Positions 16,103 to 23,991 of a stretch of 49,381 nt of DNA are shown piece by piece (position 1 is the first letter of the stretch; the number at the start of each line of letters is the position of its first letter). This DNA comes from JBHPGW01 sp042569785 (GTDB lineage: Bacteria; Planctomycetota; Phycisphaerae; Sedimentisphaerales; Anaerobacaceae), in assembly GCA_042569785.1 (NCBI GenBank), contig JBHPGW010000013.1, positions 1-49,381 of the forward strand, in the 5' to 3' direction. Position numbers and translations under genes: made by a program. The notes beneath the pieces were generated by a model that saw only the letters and a list, made by a program, of their open reading frames with translations, was not told the origin of the DNA and searched no databases.

Positions 16103-16585
16103 TATTTAGCCTCTACCAAAGTGATAGTAAAATCCCCATGGCTATTATTCGTATTATTCGAGAAAAATCCGCGCATAAAATAGGCGAGGTGGTGGAACCG
16201 GCTGGGGGGGAAACCGGTGAACCACACTGCCTCGCCGAGGTTCAGAAGCTGCTCAAAGCAGCATTATTACAATAATTACAACTGAATTTAAAATTAACTG
16301 CGCAAACTGTCAATTAAAAAAACCCAATAAGAATCTCTCGAAGAACTCCATCCGTTCTACTATACAACCCAATACGACTAATATACACGTTTTGCAGAAA
16401 AAATGCAAGCAAAAAATTCCATTTTTTCGGTTTTTTTACCATTCCGGCAATCGGCCTTAGATTCAAAAAAACACTATCTTTTTTACATAAAAGCTGGCCA
16501 AAGAAGCCCCAAATTGATAATCTACATAGATATTTATCGGCCAATTAATAGAAACCGTTTAACCGAGTATTTGAGTTATCGATAT
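16103..16585. other. Gene-poor AT-rich region
   Basis: There are 483 bases between yjbQ and yggS. It contains the folded element at 16183-16262, a 45-codon open frame covering it (16138-16275), and a minus-strand promoter-like pair (TTGCAT at 16408-16403, TATATT at 16385-16380, 17-base spacing) with no gene behind it. I do not find a clear promoter for yggS. Confidence 0.6.
16183..16262 (+). ncRNA. Candidate structured RNA upstream of the yggS-wtp-moa operon
   Basis: GGCGAGG (16183-16189) pairs with CCTCGCC (16230-16236), GTGG (16192-16195) with CCAC (16222-16225), and ACCGG (16197-16201) with CCGGT (16214-16218). The result is one long hairpin of 16 pairs with two asymmetric internal loops. 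A second hairpin, GCTGCT/AGCAGC, follows at 16248-16262. No T run follows, so it is not a terminator. The 5' half (7-bp stem, TG, GTGGAA) resembles the start of tRNA-Leu, but anticodon and T arms are missing. A 45-codon frame (16138-16275) crosses it without a clear ribosome site, so a small protein is the alternative. Confidence 0.4.
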
Positions 16586-17299
16586 ATGTCAAAAATTTCT
16601 GAGAATTTAAAACGTATAACTGAGACGATTCATTCAGCTTGTGATCGAGCCGCAAAAGATCCTCAGCAGTTAAAACTGGTCGTTGTAACCAAATCAGCGG
16701 ATGTTGAGGCCATAGAGCAGGTAGTTCGTTGCGGCTTTACCTATCTTGGAGAGAACCGTGTTCAGCAGCTAAAACGCGTCTCCGCGCATATAGACAATTT
16801 TCTCAAAGCCAACCCGGAAGTGCCGCAGAATATCGATTGGCACATGATCGGACATCTCCAGAGGAACAAGGTTCAGCAGGTTCTGCCGATAACGGCGTTA
16901 ATTCATTCGGTCGATACTCTGCGTCTGGCTGAAGAAATTAGTATTGCTGCAGAGAAACTGAATTTATACCCAAGGGTGCTTTTACAGGTCAACACTTCGA
17001 ATGAGCCGCAAAAGTACGGTGTTCCGGTAGGAGCAGCCATTCATTTGGCTGAACAAATTATGACTATGCCGAATTTAAAAGTAGCAGGGTTGATGACGAT
17101 GGCACCGCTGACAAAAAATAAGGACAGGATTCGCAGTTGTTTTGTAAGAGCAAGAGAATTGTTCCTCGAGATGAAGGGTGAAAAGGTAGTAGGTACGGAA
17201 TTTACCGAACTGAGCATGGGAATGAGCAGCGATTACCAAATTGCCATCGAAGAAGGATCCACAATACTGCGTATAGGCTCAGCGATCTTTGCCAGCTGA
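16586..17299 (+). CDS. yggS: YggS family PLP-binding protein
   Basis: This encodes 237 residues, the family length. It is a PLP homeostasis protein with an alanine-racemase-like barrel and no established catalysis. PLP Lys36 lies in LVVVTKSAD. Other landmarks are GENRVQQ, WHMIGHLQRNK, QVNTSNEPQKYG and the phosphate-binding SMGMSSDY with GSTILRIGSAIF. I chose ATG 16586 because it matches the family start; the frame is open much further upstream, but that extension looks non-coding. wtpA begins two bases after its stop codon. Confidence 0.92.
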   Translation: MSKISENLKRITETIHSACDRAAKDPQQLKLVVVTKSADVEAIEQVVRCGFTYLGENRVQQLKRVSAHIDNFLKANPEVPQNIDWHMIGHLQRNKVQQVLPITALIHSVDTLRLAEEISIAAEKLNLYPRVLLQVNTSNEPQKYGVPVGAAIHLAEQIMTMPNLKVAGLMTMAPLTKNKDRIRSCFVRARELFLEMKGEKVVGTEFTELSMGMSSDYQIAIEEGSTILRIGSAIFAS

Positions 17300-17301
17300 A
17301 T

Positions 17302-18228
17302 ATGAAAAAGAACTTAACATTAATCACGATCTTTTCAGCTATTGTACTTTTGGTCTTAGCTGCGTTAATAAAAAAAACAACTGCTGTCGATAAAAATGAA
17401 TTGATCATATTTCACGCTGGAAGCCTGGCTGTACCATTCAAGCAGATATGCGAAGAGTTCAGCAGGACCGATCCATCTGTCAATATTTCCTGCGAAGCTG
17501 CGGGCAGCCGTATTTGCGCACGGAAAATAACGGACCTGAACCGTCCATGCGACATCATGGCAAGTGCCGATTATACAGTTATCGATACACTGCTTATCCC
17601 CAAACACGCTGATTTTAATATTAAATTCGCGAGCAACCAGATGGTCATCGCCTTTCATGAAAATTCAGCTATAGCCAGGCAGATAAATAAAAACAACTGG
17701 TTTGAAATTCTACTAAAAAAAAACGTTGCTTTTGGCAGGAGCGATCCTAATTCGGACCCTTGTGGATATCGCTCGGTGTTTGTAATGAAATTAGCCGAAA
17801 AATATTATAACCGACCTGGTCTTGCTGTTGAGATGGCAGGTAAGGACCAGAAATACATTCGGCCCAAAGAAGTCGATTTGTTAGCTCTGCTTGAGGCAGG
17901 TGAACTTGACTATATTTTCATCTATCGCTCTGTTGCAAAGCAGCATGGGCTGAAAATTTTAACATTGCCCGACCAGATCAACCTAAGTAACGCCGAGTTT
18001 GCCGATTTTTATAAAACCGCTTCAATACGATTGACAGGCAAACGTCCGGGTGAGTTTATAACCAAAAAGGCGCAGCCAATACTCTATGGCGTGACCATAC
18101 CCAAAAATGCGTCTAACCGTGAACTTGCTGAGAGGTTTTTGAAGTTTTTACTTGATCCTGGTAAAGGCGGCGTGATCCTCGAAAAGAACGGCCAGAATTT
18201 TATAGCTTCTTCGTTTATGAATAAATGA
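17302..18228 (+). CDS. wtpA: Tungstate/molybdate-binding protein WtpA
   Basis: This encodes 308 residues with an N-terminal membrane or signal segment (residues 5-23). The mature part has the WtpA-type oxyanion pocket: FHAGSLAVPF, CEAAGSRICARKI, CDIMASADYTVID and FGRSDPNSDPCGYRS. WtpA/ModA proteins capture tungstate or molybdate outside the inner membrane for an ABC importer. The archaeal WtpA type, as here, often favours tungstate. Downstream are the permease, ATPase and molybdopterin genes, which supports the role. Its stop codon overlaps the wtpB start. Confidence 0.9.
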   Translation: MKKNLTLITIFSAIVLLVLAALIKKTTAVDKNELIIFHAGSLAVPFKQICEEFSRTDPSVNISCEAAGSRICARKITDLNRPCDIMASADYTVIDTLLIPKHADFNIKFASNQMVIAFHENSAIARQINKNNWFEILLKKNVAFGRSDPNSDPCGYRSVFVMKLAEKYYNRPGLAVEMAGKDQKYIRPKEVDLLALLEAGELDYIFIYRSVAKQHGLKILTLPDQINLSNAEFADFYKTASIRLTGKRPGEFITKKAQPILYGVTIPKNASNRELAERFLKFLLDPGKGGVILEKNGQNFIASSFMNK

Positions 18229-19025
18229 TGCGCAATACGCAATACAAAATACACTCGATGAAATATGAACCGATGTCGCTTATATTTATGGCAATGGGCG
18301 GCCTTGTATTGCTGTTCATTATCGCTCCGCTTGTGAACATGTTCCTGAATTGTTCGCCAACCGACCTTGTCGAGACTGCCAAAGATACGCAAGTGAGAAA
18401 CAGTATCTACCTTACGCTCTGGACCTCAATGGCAGCAACGCTCATTGCTGCTATCGCTGCCATCCCATTTTCATATCTGTTGGCGAGAAAAGATTTTCCA
18501 TTAAAGCCCATGGTATGTGCGCTTATAAATCTGCCGGTAGTCATACCACACTCGGCGGCAGGCATAGCGCTGTTGGGCCTGTTTTCACGCAACGGTTTTT
18601 TCGGCAAGAGCGGTTTCGGCTTTGTTGGGACAAACGCTGGGATAATGACAGCTATGGCATTTGTCAGCATACCTTTCCTTTTAAATGCCGCAAGAGATGG
18701 CTTTGCTGCCGTCGATATTAGACTCGAAAAAGCCGCCTTGAATCTGGGTGCAAGTCCAATAAGAGTTTTTCTAACGATCGCCCTTCCGCTGGCCGCACGC
18801 TCGATACTATCTGGATTGGTACTGATGTGGGCAAGAGGAATGAGCGAGTTTGGAGCTGTTATGATTATCGCATATCGTCCTATGATAACACCTGTTTTGA
18901 TATACGAACGCTTCGGAGCTTTCGGCTTGAAATACGCTCGGCCGGTAGCGGTGCTTTTCGTTTTAATATGCCTGGTCTTTTTCATTATTTTGCGACTTTT
19001 GGCAAGAGGAAAAAACAATGCTTAG
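18225..19025 (+). CDS. wtpB: Tungstate/molybdate ABC permease WtpB
   Basis: This encodes 266 residues with about six membrane segments. The coupling EAA loop is EKAALNLGASPIRVFLTIALP in the second half, and ARGMSEFGAVMIIAY follows it as in ModB/WtpB permeases. The start codon overlaps wtpA, and residues 2-14 are encoded by heptad-repeat DNA. The family N-terminus probably corresponds to a later Met (18258 or 18273), so the first dozen residues may be a repeat-derived extension. The end overlaps wtpC by 8 bases. Confidence 0.9.
   Translation: MMRNTQYKIHSMKYEPMSLIFMAMGGLVLLFIIAPLVNMFLNCSPTDLVETAKDTQVRNSIYLTLWTSMAATLIAAIAAIPFSYLLARKDFPLKPMVCALINLPVVIPHSAAGIALLGLFSRNGFFGKSGFGFVGTNAGIMTAMAFVSIPFLLNAARDGFAAVDIRLEKAALNLGASPIRVFLTIALPLAARSILSGLVLMWARGMSEFGAVMIIAYRPMITPVLIYERFGAFGLKYARPVAVLFVLICLVFFIILRLLARGKNNA
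18232..18266. repeat. Heptad repeat at the wtpB start (5 units)
   Basis: GCAATAC, GCAATAC, AAAATAC, ACTCGAT and GAAATAT in exact 7-base register. The unit GCAATAC is also the unit at the start of gspH, in the complementary strand at 45417-45430. Confidence 0.8.
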
Positions 19026-20085
19026 CGTCAAAGCAATTAACATCTCGTTAGGCAACCTGGCGATATGCGATGTATCCTTTGAGGTAGAGAAGGGCCAGTA
19101 TTTTGTTCTGCTCGGAGCCTCCGGAGTCGGCAAAACCGTATTGCTCGAGACGATCGCAGGTCTGAACCAGCCTCACAAAGGACATATCTTTCTAAACGGA
19201 GAAGATATAACCGGCAAAAAGATCAACAAGCGAAAGATCGCAATGGTATTCCAGGACAACACACTTTTTCCACACCTGGACGTTTACGACAATATCGCTT
19301 ATCCTTTACGATGCAAAGGATACCGTGACAGGCAAATTCACAAACGTGTTTCTTCCCTTGCCGAAGATTTTACGGTGACCGCTCTTCTTAAACGCGACGT
19401 TAAGACCCTTTCCGGCGGCGAGAGCCAGCGTATCTGCCTGGCACGCGCACTGGCTTCTGAGCCTGAATGTCTTCTACTCGATGAGCCGATATCGTCACTG
19501 GACGTAAAAGCCAGGCCAGAGATCAGGGCCCTTTTGAGAGAGATCAACCGTAACGGCCAAACAATAGTCCATGTAACTCATGATTATACAGAAGCCGTTT
19601 CGTTGGGCACACATATTGCTGTTATGGAGAATGGACGGATCGCCCAGTCAGGCACACCCCAGCAGGTTTTCCTGCACCCGCAGTCAGAATTTGTCGCCAA
19701 TTTTGTAGGCATCAAAAACTTCTTTAAAGGAAAACTCGAAAAACCGGAGACTTCATCGAACACAAAAATATTCACTTGTGACAAACTCAGCTTTTCCGTC
19801 CTCACAGACAATCCCGCGGGATATGGCCAAATCTGTATCAGAAGCGAAGACGTAACGGTCGGCAAAACAAAAAGCCCAGGTAGTGCGCGCAATAATTTCC
19901 ACGGTACAATAATCGATATTATCCCCGCCGGCATCGCCGTAGAGGTAATCGTTGATATCGGCCTGAAGATCGCAGCACTGATAACTGCTGAATCGGTAGA
20001 TAAGTTAGAACTAAATTGCGGCAAAAATGTATGGGTCAGCTTCAAAGCCGCCGCCATAAAATATATAGAACAAGAACGATTATGA
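19018..20085 (+). CDS. wtpC: Tungstate/molybdate ABC ATPase WtpC
   Basis: This encodes 355 residues. The ATPase domain shows Walker A GASGVGKT (residues 33-40), Q-loop Gln79, signature LSGGESQR (131-138), Walker B CLLLDEP (151-157) and the switch His in VHVTHD. Residues from about 285 form a C-terminal Mop/TOBE-type oxyanion-sensing domain, as in ModC and WtpC, where bound oxyanion can inhibit the transporter. It completes the wtpABC importer; all three genes overlap. Confidence 0.92.
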   Translation: MLSVKAINISLGNLAICDVSFEVEKGQYFVLLGASGVGKTVLLETIAGLNQPHKGHIFLNGEDITGKKINKRKIAMVFQDNTLFPHLDVYDNIAYPLRCKGYRDRQIHKRVSSLAEDFTVTALLKRDVKTLSGGESQRICLARALASEPECLLLDEPISSLDVKARPEIRALLREINRNGQTIVHVTHDYTEAVSLGTHIAVMENGRIAQSGTPQQVFLHPQSEFVANFVGIKNFFKGKLEKPETSSNTKIFTCDKLSFSVLTDNPAGYGQICIRSEDVTVGKTKSPGSARNNFHGTIIDIIPAGIAVEVIVDIGLKIAALITAESVDKLELNCGKNVWVSFKAAAIKYIEQERL

Positions 20086-20140
20086 AAAATTCCCAATAAA
20101 ATACCTGCAGGTGTGGTCGAAATTAAGGAGGACAAGACAG

Positions 20141-20950
20141 TTGCTCGTTGACGGATTTAATAGAAAAATAAATTATTTAAGAATATCGGTGACAGACCGC
20201 TGCAATCATCGCTGTATCTATTGCATGCCAAAAACACCATTTACGCACAAAAACCACTCTGATATTCTCACCTATGAGCAGATAGGCGGTTTCGTTGAAG
20301 TCGCCGCAAAGATGGGTATAACAAAAATCAGGCTCACCGGCGGCGAACCGCTCGTGCGAAAAAACATCGAGCAGTTGATTAGAAAGCTGGCCGATATTGA
20401 CAGCATCAACGAGCTTTGCATGACGACCAATGGAACTTTGTTGGTGCAAAAAGCAAAACTATTGAAAAAGGCCGGCCTTGGACGTGTCAATATCTCGATA
20501 GATTCTCTCGATGAGAACAGATATCAAGAACTAACTCGTGGCGGAAATCTCCAGCATGCTCTTGCTGGTGTTGACGCCGCGATAAAAGCGGCCCTTACCC
20601 CGATAAAAATTAATATGGTTATCCTCGAAGAGACTACCGAAAAAGAAATTGAAACGATGACAAGGTTCTGTGAAAAAAATAGTTTACAGCTTCAAAAAAT
20701 AATGCAGTTCTCACTTTACGACAGAGACAATTTGAGCAAGCGTTTCAACACCCGGCGTCCACCGAAATGCGCCGACTGTAACAGGCTCAGACTTACCGCT
20801 GACGGATACTTAAAGCCGTGTCTTTTTTCTGACGGTGAGATAAAAATTGATTTTAATAATATTGCTGATTCAATACGCCAGGCAGTGTTACGCAAACCAA
20901 AAAACGGTATCTCGTGCCATAACAGGCTCATGAACCAGATTGGTGGCTGA
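20141..20950 (+). CDS. moaA: GTP 3',8-cyclase MoaA, short form
   Basis: This encodes 269 residues. AAGGAGG (20125-20131) nine bases upstream fixes the start at TTG 20141; an earlier GTG (20111) would place that site inside the gene. The SAM-cluster motif is CNHRCIYC (Cys21, Cys25, Cys28). The C-terminal cluster Cys residues are 210, 213 and 227 in CADCNRLRLTADGYLKPC, and the protein ends in the required Gly-Gly. The distance between the two cluster motifs is about 44 residues shorter than in E. coli MoaA, so a segment of the barrel's second half is missing. All catalytic features remain, so I expect it to make the molybdopterin precursor from GTP. Confidence 0.88.
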   Translation: MLVDGFNRKINYLRISVTDRCNHRCIYCMPKTPFTHKNHSDILTYEQIGGFVEVAAKMGITKIRLTGGEPLVRKNIEQLIRKLADIDSINELCMTTNGTLLVQKAKLLKKAGLGRVNISIDSLDENRYQELTRGGNLQHALAGVDAAIKAALTPIKINMVILEETTEKEIETMTRFCEKNSLQLQKIMQFSLYDRDNLSKRFNTRRPPKCADCNRLRLTADGYLKPCLFSDGEIKIDFNNIADSIRQAVLRKPKNGISCHNRLMNQIGG

Positions 20951-20990
20951 TATGACAGATAAAAACAGTTAAAAAAGGCGGGAGGTAAAA

Positions 20991-21440
20991 ATGGCGAATA
21001 TAAAAGGCAGGATAAAAGCGATATCGATCTCGGAAGAAAAGGGTACGCGCAAACATAATGTCGGCGGCGCCGAACTGAAAATAAATTCAGGATTGACAGG
21101 TGACGCACACGCTGGAAATTGGCACAGACAAGTGAGCCTGCTCGCATGGGAGTCTATCGAAAAAATGCGGGCTAAAGGCCCGGACTTAAAAACCGGGGAT
21201 TTTGCAGAAAACATCACCACCGAAGGAATCGACTTACAGGCTTTAAATCTTGGCAGCAAGATAAGACTTGGCCCCATTGCCGAGATACAGGTTACACAGT
21301 TCGGGAAACAATGTAACCATAAATGCGAAATATTAAAACTCGTTGGCCAGTGCATTATGCCCAAAGAAGGGATCTTCGCCAAAGTGATCAAACCAGGAAG
21401 AATCCAAACCAACGACTCAATGGAGGTGATCGATGATTAA
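20991..21440 (+). CDS. MOSC domain protein
   Basis: This encodes 149 residues, a stand-alone MOSC domain. Typical features are the GLTGDAHAGNWHRQVSLL strand, the GDFAENITTEGID block and a conserved cysteine near KQCNHKCEILKLVGQC. MOSC domains occur in molybdenum-cofactor sulfurases and are thought to deliver or sense sulfurated cofactor. Position between moaA and mogA, with an 8-base overlap to mogA, ties it to the cofactor pathway. A strong ribosome site (GGGAGG) precedes the ATG. Confidence 0.88.
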   Translation: MANIKGRIKAISISEEKGTRKHNVGGAELKINSGLTGDAHAGNWHRQVSLLAWESIEKMRAKGPDLKTGDFAENITTEGIDLQALNLGSKIRLGPIAEIQVTQFGKQCNHKCEILKLVGQCIMPKEGIFAKVIKPGRIQTNDSMEVIDD

Positions 21441-21912
21441 AGTTGCGATATTAACCGTTAGCGATACCTGTTCAAAAGGACAGAGACCCGACCTCAGCGG
21501 ACCAATCCTTAAAGACGCCCTCGATGCAAAAATATACCAGGTTTGTGATTATAAAGTCGTACCCGACAACCACGAATCTATCGCTAAAGAACTGACCCGC
21601 TTTGCGGATGAAAAAAAACTCGATATAGTATTAACTACCGGCGGCACCGGACTTGGCCCAAGGGATGTTACTCCGGAAGCTACCGCTGAGATAAGTTCAA
21701 AAATGGTGCCGGGACTGGCTGAAATTATAAGGCGGGAAGGGCTGAAAAAAACAAGAAACGCTTTACTCTCGCGAGCGGTGGCCGGTATTCGGGGCGGCAC
21801 CCTCATTATTAATCTGCCGGGCAGTCCAAAAGGTGCCAAAGAATCAATCGAGGCGATAATGGATGTTCTACCCCACGCAAAAAAAATGATGCAAGGCCAA
21901 GGTCACGATTAA
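21433..21912 (+). CDS. mogA: Molybdopterin adenylyltransferase MogA/MoaB
   Basis: This encodes 159 residues of the MoCF-binding family. It shows VAILTVSDTCSKG at the N-terminus, the TTGGTGLGPRDVTPEAT nucleotide-pterin motif and INLPGSPKGAKE near the end. It adenylates molybdopterin before metal insertion. It overlaps the MOSC gene and is the last gene of the operon that starts at yggS. The convergent small gene ends 10 bases away with no obvious terminator between them. Confidence 0.92.
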   Translation: MIKVAILTVSDTCSKGQRPDLSGPILKDALDAKIYQVCDYKVVPDNHESIAKELTRFADEKKLDIVLTTGGTGLGPRDVTPEATAEISSKMVPGLAEIIRREGLKKTRNALLSRAVAGIRGGTLIINLPGSPKGAKESIEAIMDVLPHAKKMMQGQGHD

Positions 21913-21922
21913 ACAGCCCAAA

Positions 21923-22342
21923 CTAATACCATACCGTAATGATAATATTATGCTCGGTCTTTTTTCCGACTAACATACCTGTAGTAGCATTAGTGTGCTT
22001 GATAACCACATCTGGATTCGCTTTGAGCCAATTGTTGATTTGTTCGTCAAGAAAATCGATACTGCCGACATGCAGCTTTGTAAAGAAAGTCTTAATTCCC
22101 GTTATGCGGTCAGAAGAAGCCAGTTTCTCTTTCGCTTTCTTTATTGGCTTGGCCTTGAGACTTGGCACAGAAAATTCCGCTGTACTGTTACCGCCAAGAT
22201 TCAACGGCGAATGAGAAACCTTTGAATCACCAGCATTATCGGAGTCATCAAACGGGATCGGCTCGATCGGTGTATCGCCAAACGAGATCGGCTCTTCATC
22301 TGGTGTCCGAGCACCGGAATTACTGCCATCAATATTATCCAT
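21923..22342 (-). CDS. Small acidic protein of unknown function, partner of a secretin
   Basis: This encodes 139 residues. The first 75 or so are acidic, Pro/Ser-rich and probably disordered. From about residue 80 a compact domain follows (ITGIKTFFTKLHVG, IDFLDEQINNWLKANPDVVI, EHNIIITVWY). That region faintly recalls Cse60-like small proteins, a weak impression only. There is no signal peptide or membrane segment, so it is probably cytoplasmic. The start lies three bases after the secretin gene, and its ribosome site GAGGGAG is inside that gene, so the two are translated together. Confidence 0.65.
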   Translation of the reverse strand: MDNIDGSNSGARTPDEEPISFGDTPIEPIPFDDSDNAGDSKVSHSPLNLGGNSTAEFSVPSLKAKPIKKAKEKLASSDRITGIKTFFTKLHVGSIDFLDEQINNWLKANPDVVIKHTNATTGMLVGKKTEHNIIITVWY

Positions 22343-22345
22343 AAA

Positions 22346-23872
22346 CTATTCTCCCTCTTGAGATTCTGCTTTGGCTTCCGCCTCGGCTTTGGCCTTTAAG
22401 GCCGCCTCAGTCTCTGACTTGGCTTTTGCCGTTTCTGCCTTGGCCTGAGCCACTTTGGCTTCTAACCTCTCATTTTCACTTTCCACGTTTTCGGCTCGCT
22501 CGAGGGTCTCACGAAGATAACGCCTGCTTCTCATCTTAGCTCCCTGAATTGAGTCATGAACCTCTTGTTCTTTCAATGCTTTTTCCTCAAGCTCCTTTTG
22601 AGCCTCCACAGAACCGAACGGATCCATTATGATATTCTGTAAACTTTTTTCATATTTTGGAGTGGAGTGTTTTTTTTGTATATCCTCTACCATTTTTGCA
22701 TATTCTATTCCACCGGAAGATATTGTTGGCGTGAGAATGAATATTACCTCTGTTGCACTTTCCTCAAAATCTTTACTGGAAAAGAATATTCCTATCAAAG
22801 GCAAGTCCTTAAAGAACGGTATACCCCTGATAACCGAGCGTTTTGTTGATTTGCGTATTCCACCTATTACAAGACTGTCACCGGGAGCTATTCGGTTTTC
22901 CTTTATATCTACGCTTCGTTCGGTAATAACCGAAGCCTGTGCTACACCTTCCGGCTTCGAAGAAGAACCAAGCTTTATCGATGTTTCCAGCCCAATTGAA
23001 CCGTCGGAAAAGACATGCGGCGTAACTTCAAGTGAATCTTCTACCCATACGTATTCAGTAACGGAGTATGGGTCTCCACCTTGATTACTGACAAATTTCT
23101 GATGCGTTGCTTCTTCTCTGGATGTTACTTTTGCTCTTTGTCCATTGATTGTTTCAAGGGTTGGGTTCATCAGTATTTTCAAGTATCCTCTTGAGACCAG
23201 CATATCCACCACCGCTTTTATCTGGTGTCCTGTTTTGTCCCGAAAGAAACCTATATCTAATCCAAAAGTATCTCTTTTAGCCTCTCGTAATGCTGCTCCA
23301 GGAAAGGCAAGATTCTCTATCAGATTACCGCCTGCCTCAGTCCCAGTGGTTTTACCACTTGCCCAGATATCGCCGAGTATATTTTCAATCATAATTTTTG
23401 TTTGCCAGTCGGTAGTAACATCGGCGAATCTCTCAAGCACAATGCAATCGATGTTCACTTGTATAGGCGGAACATCCACGGTATGAAGAAATTCAAGTAC
23501 TTCATCGACTTGACTTTCGTTTTTGCATTGGATGATAAGTTGATTAGTAGCGGGGTTTGGTGTTGTCTTGACACCCATCTGGTCATTTACAAGGCCGGCT
23601 AATTTGTCAACGGTATGGTTCTTTGTGAAGTAAAATAACTTAACGCCGCCATTGACTTTAATCCTCTGGGGTTCTTTGCGATAAAGTTCCGGCAGGGGAT
23701 TCTCTATGTTCAGATTTTTCTCGATCTGGCCAAGTTCATCAAGGGTTCGACGAGTTTCAATTTCCGTAGTCTGTTTCTCGAAAAAATCCCCACACCCACA
23801 AATAAACAGCAAGGGCAATGCCGCTATGCAAATCCACCCTCGATGGTAATTCTTCCGCTTCTGGCAAAACAT
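22346..23872 (-). CDS. Lipoprotein secretin-domain protein with coiled-coil tail
   Basis: This encodes 508 residues. A lipobox ends in ICGC, placing the lipidated cysteine near residue 27. A short secretin N-type domain covers about residues 80-140 (ATNQLIIQCKNESQVDEVLEFL). A secretin/GspD beta domain follows and closes with GIPFFKDLPLIGIFF and TEVIFILTPTI (about residues 360-400). The last 90 residues are a highly charged Ala/Lys/Glu coiled coil. It is about half the length of the GspD in this window and lies apart from the secretion operon. I chose ATG 23872 because a good promoter (23909-23937) lies just upstream, inside the longer open frame. Confidence 0.8.
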   Translation of the reverse strand: MFCQKRKNYHRGWICIAALPLLFICGCGDFFEKQTTEIETRRTLDELGQIEKNLNIENPLPELYRKEPQRIKVNGGVKLFYFTKNHTVDKLAGLVNDQMGVKTTPNPATNQLIIQCKNESQVDEVLEFLHTVDVPPIQVNIDCIVLERFADVTTDWQTKIMIENILGDIWASGKTTGTEAGGNLIENLAFPGAALREAKRDTFGLDIGFFRDKTGHQIKAVVDMLVSRGYLKILMNPTLETINGQRAKVTSREEATHQKFVSNQGGDPYSVTEYVWVEDSLEVTPHVFSDGSIGLETSIKLGSSSKPEGVAQASVITERSVDIKENRIAPGDSLVIGGIRKSTKRSVIRGIPFFKDLPLIGIFFSSKDFEESATEVIFILTPTISSGGIEYAKMVEDIQKKHSTPKYEKSLQNIIMDPFGSVEAQKELEEKALKEQEVHDSIQGAKMRSRRYLRETLERAENVESENERLEAKVAQAKAETAKAKSETEAALKAKAEAEAKAESQEGE

Positions 23873-23908
23873 AAAGTTCCCAACTCTCCCAACCGCTTCT
23901 GACAAAAC

Positions 23909-23937
23909 AGTATATACGACTATTTGCTCATCGGCAA
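23909..23937 (-). promoter_or_regulatory. Promoter of the lipoprotein secretin gene
   Basis: On the minus strand TTGCCG (23937-23932) and TATACT (23914-23909) are 17 bases apart. The predicted start is about 30 bases before ATG 23872. The gene can therefore be expressed independently of gyrA. Confidence 0.5.
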
Positions 23938-23991
23938 GAAAAACCTCAAAAGAACCAGCAATGTCGCTGTAACCCATTGCCCAGCAAAAGT

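Noticed and set aside
16183..16237. Complete or pseudo tRNA-Leu gene
   Set aside because: Only the acceptor stem and first bases fit; no anticodon arm, variable arm or T arm can be drawn.
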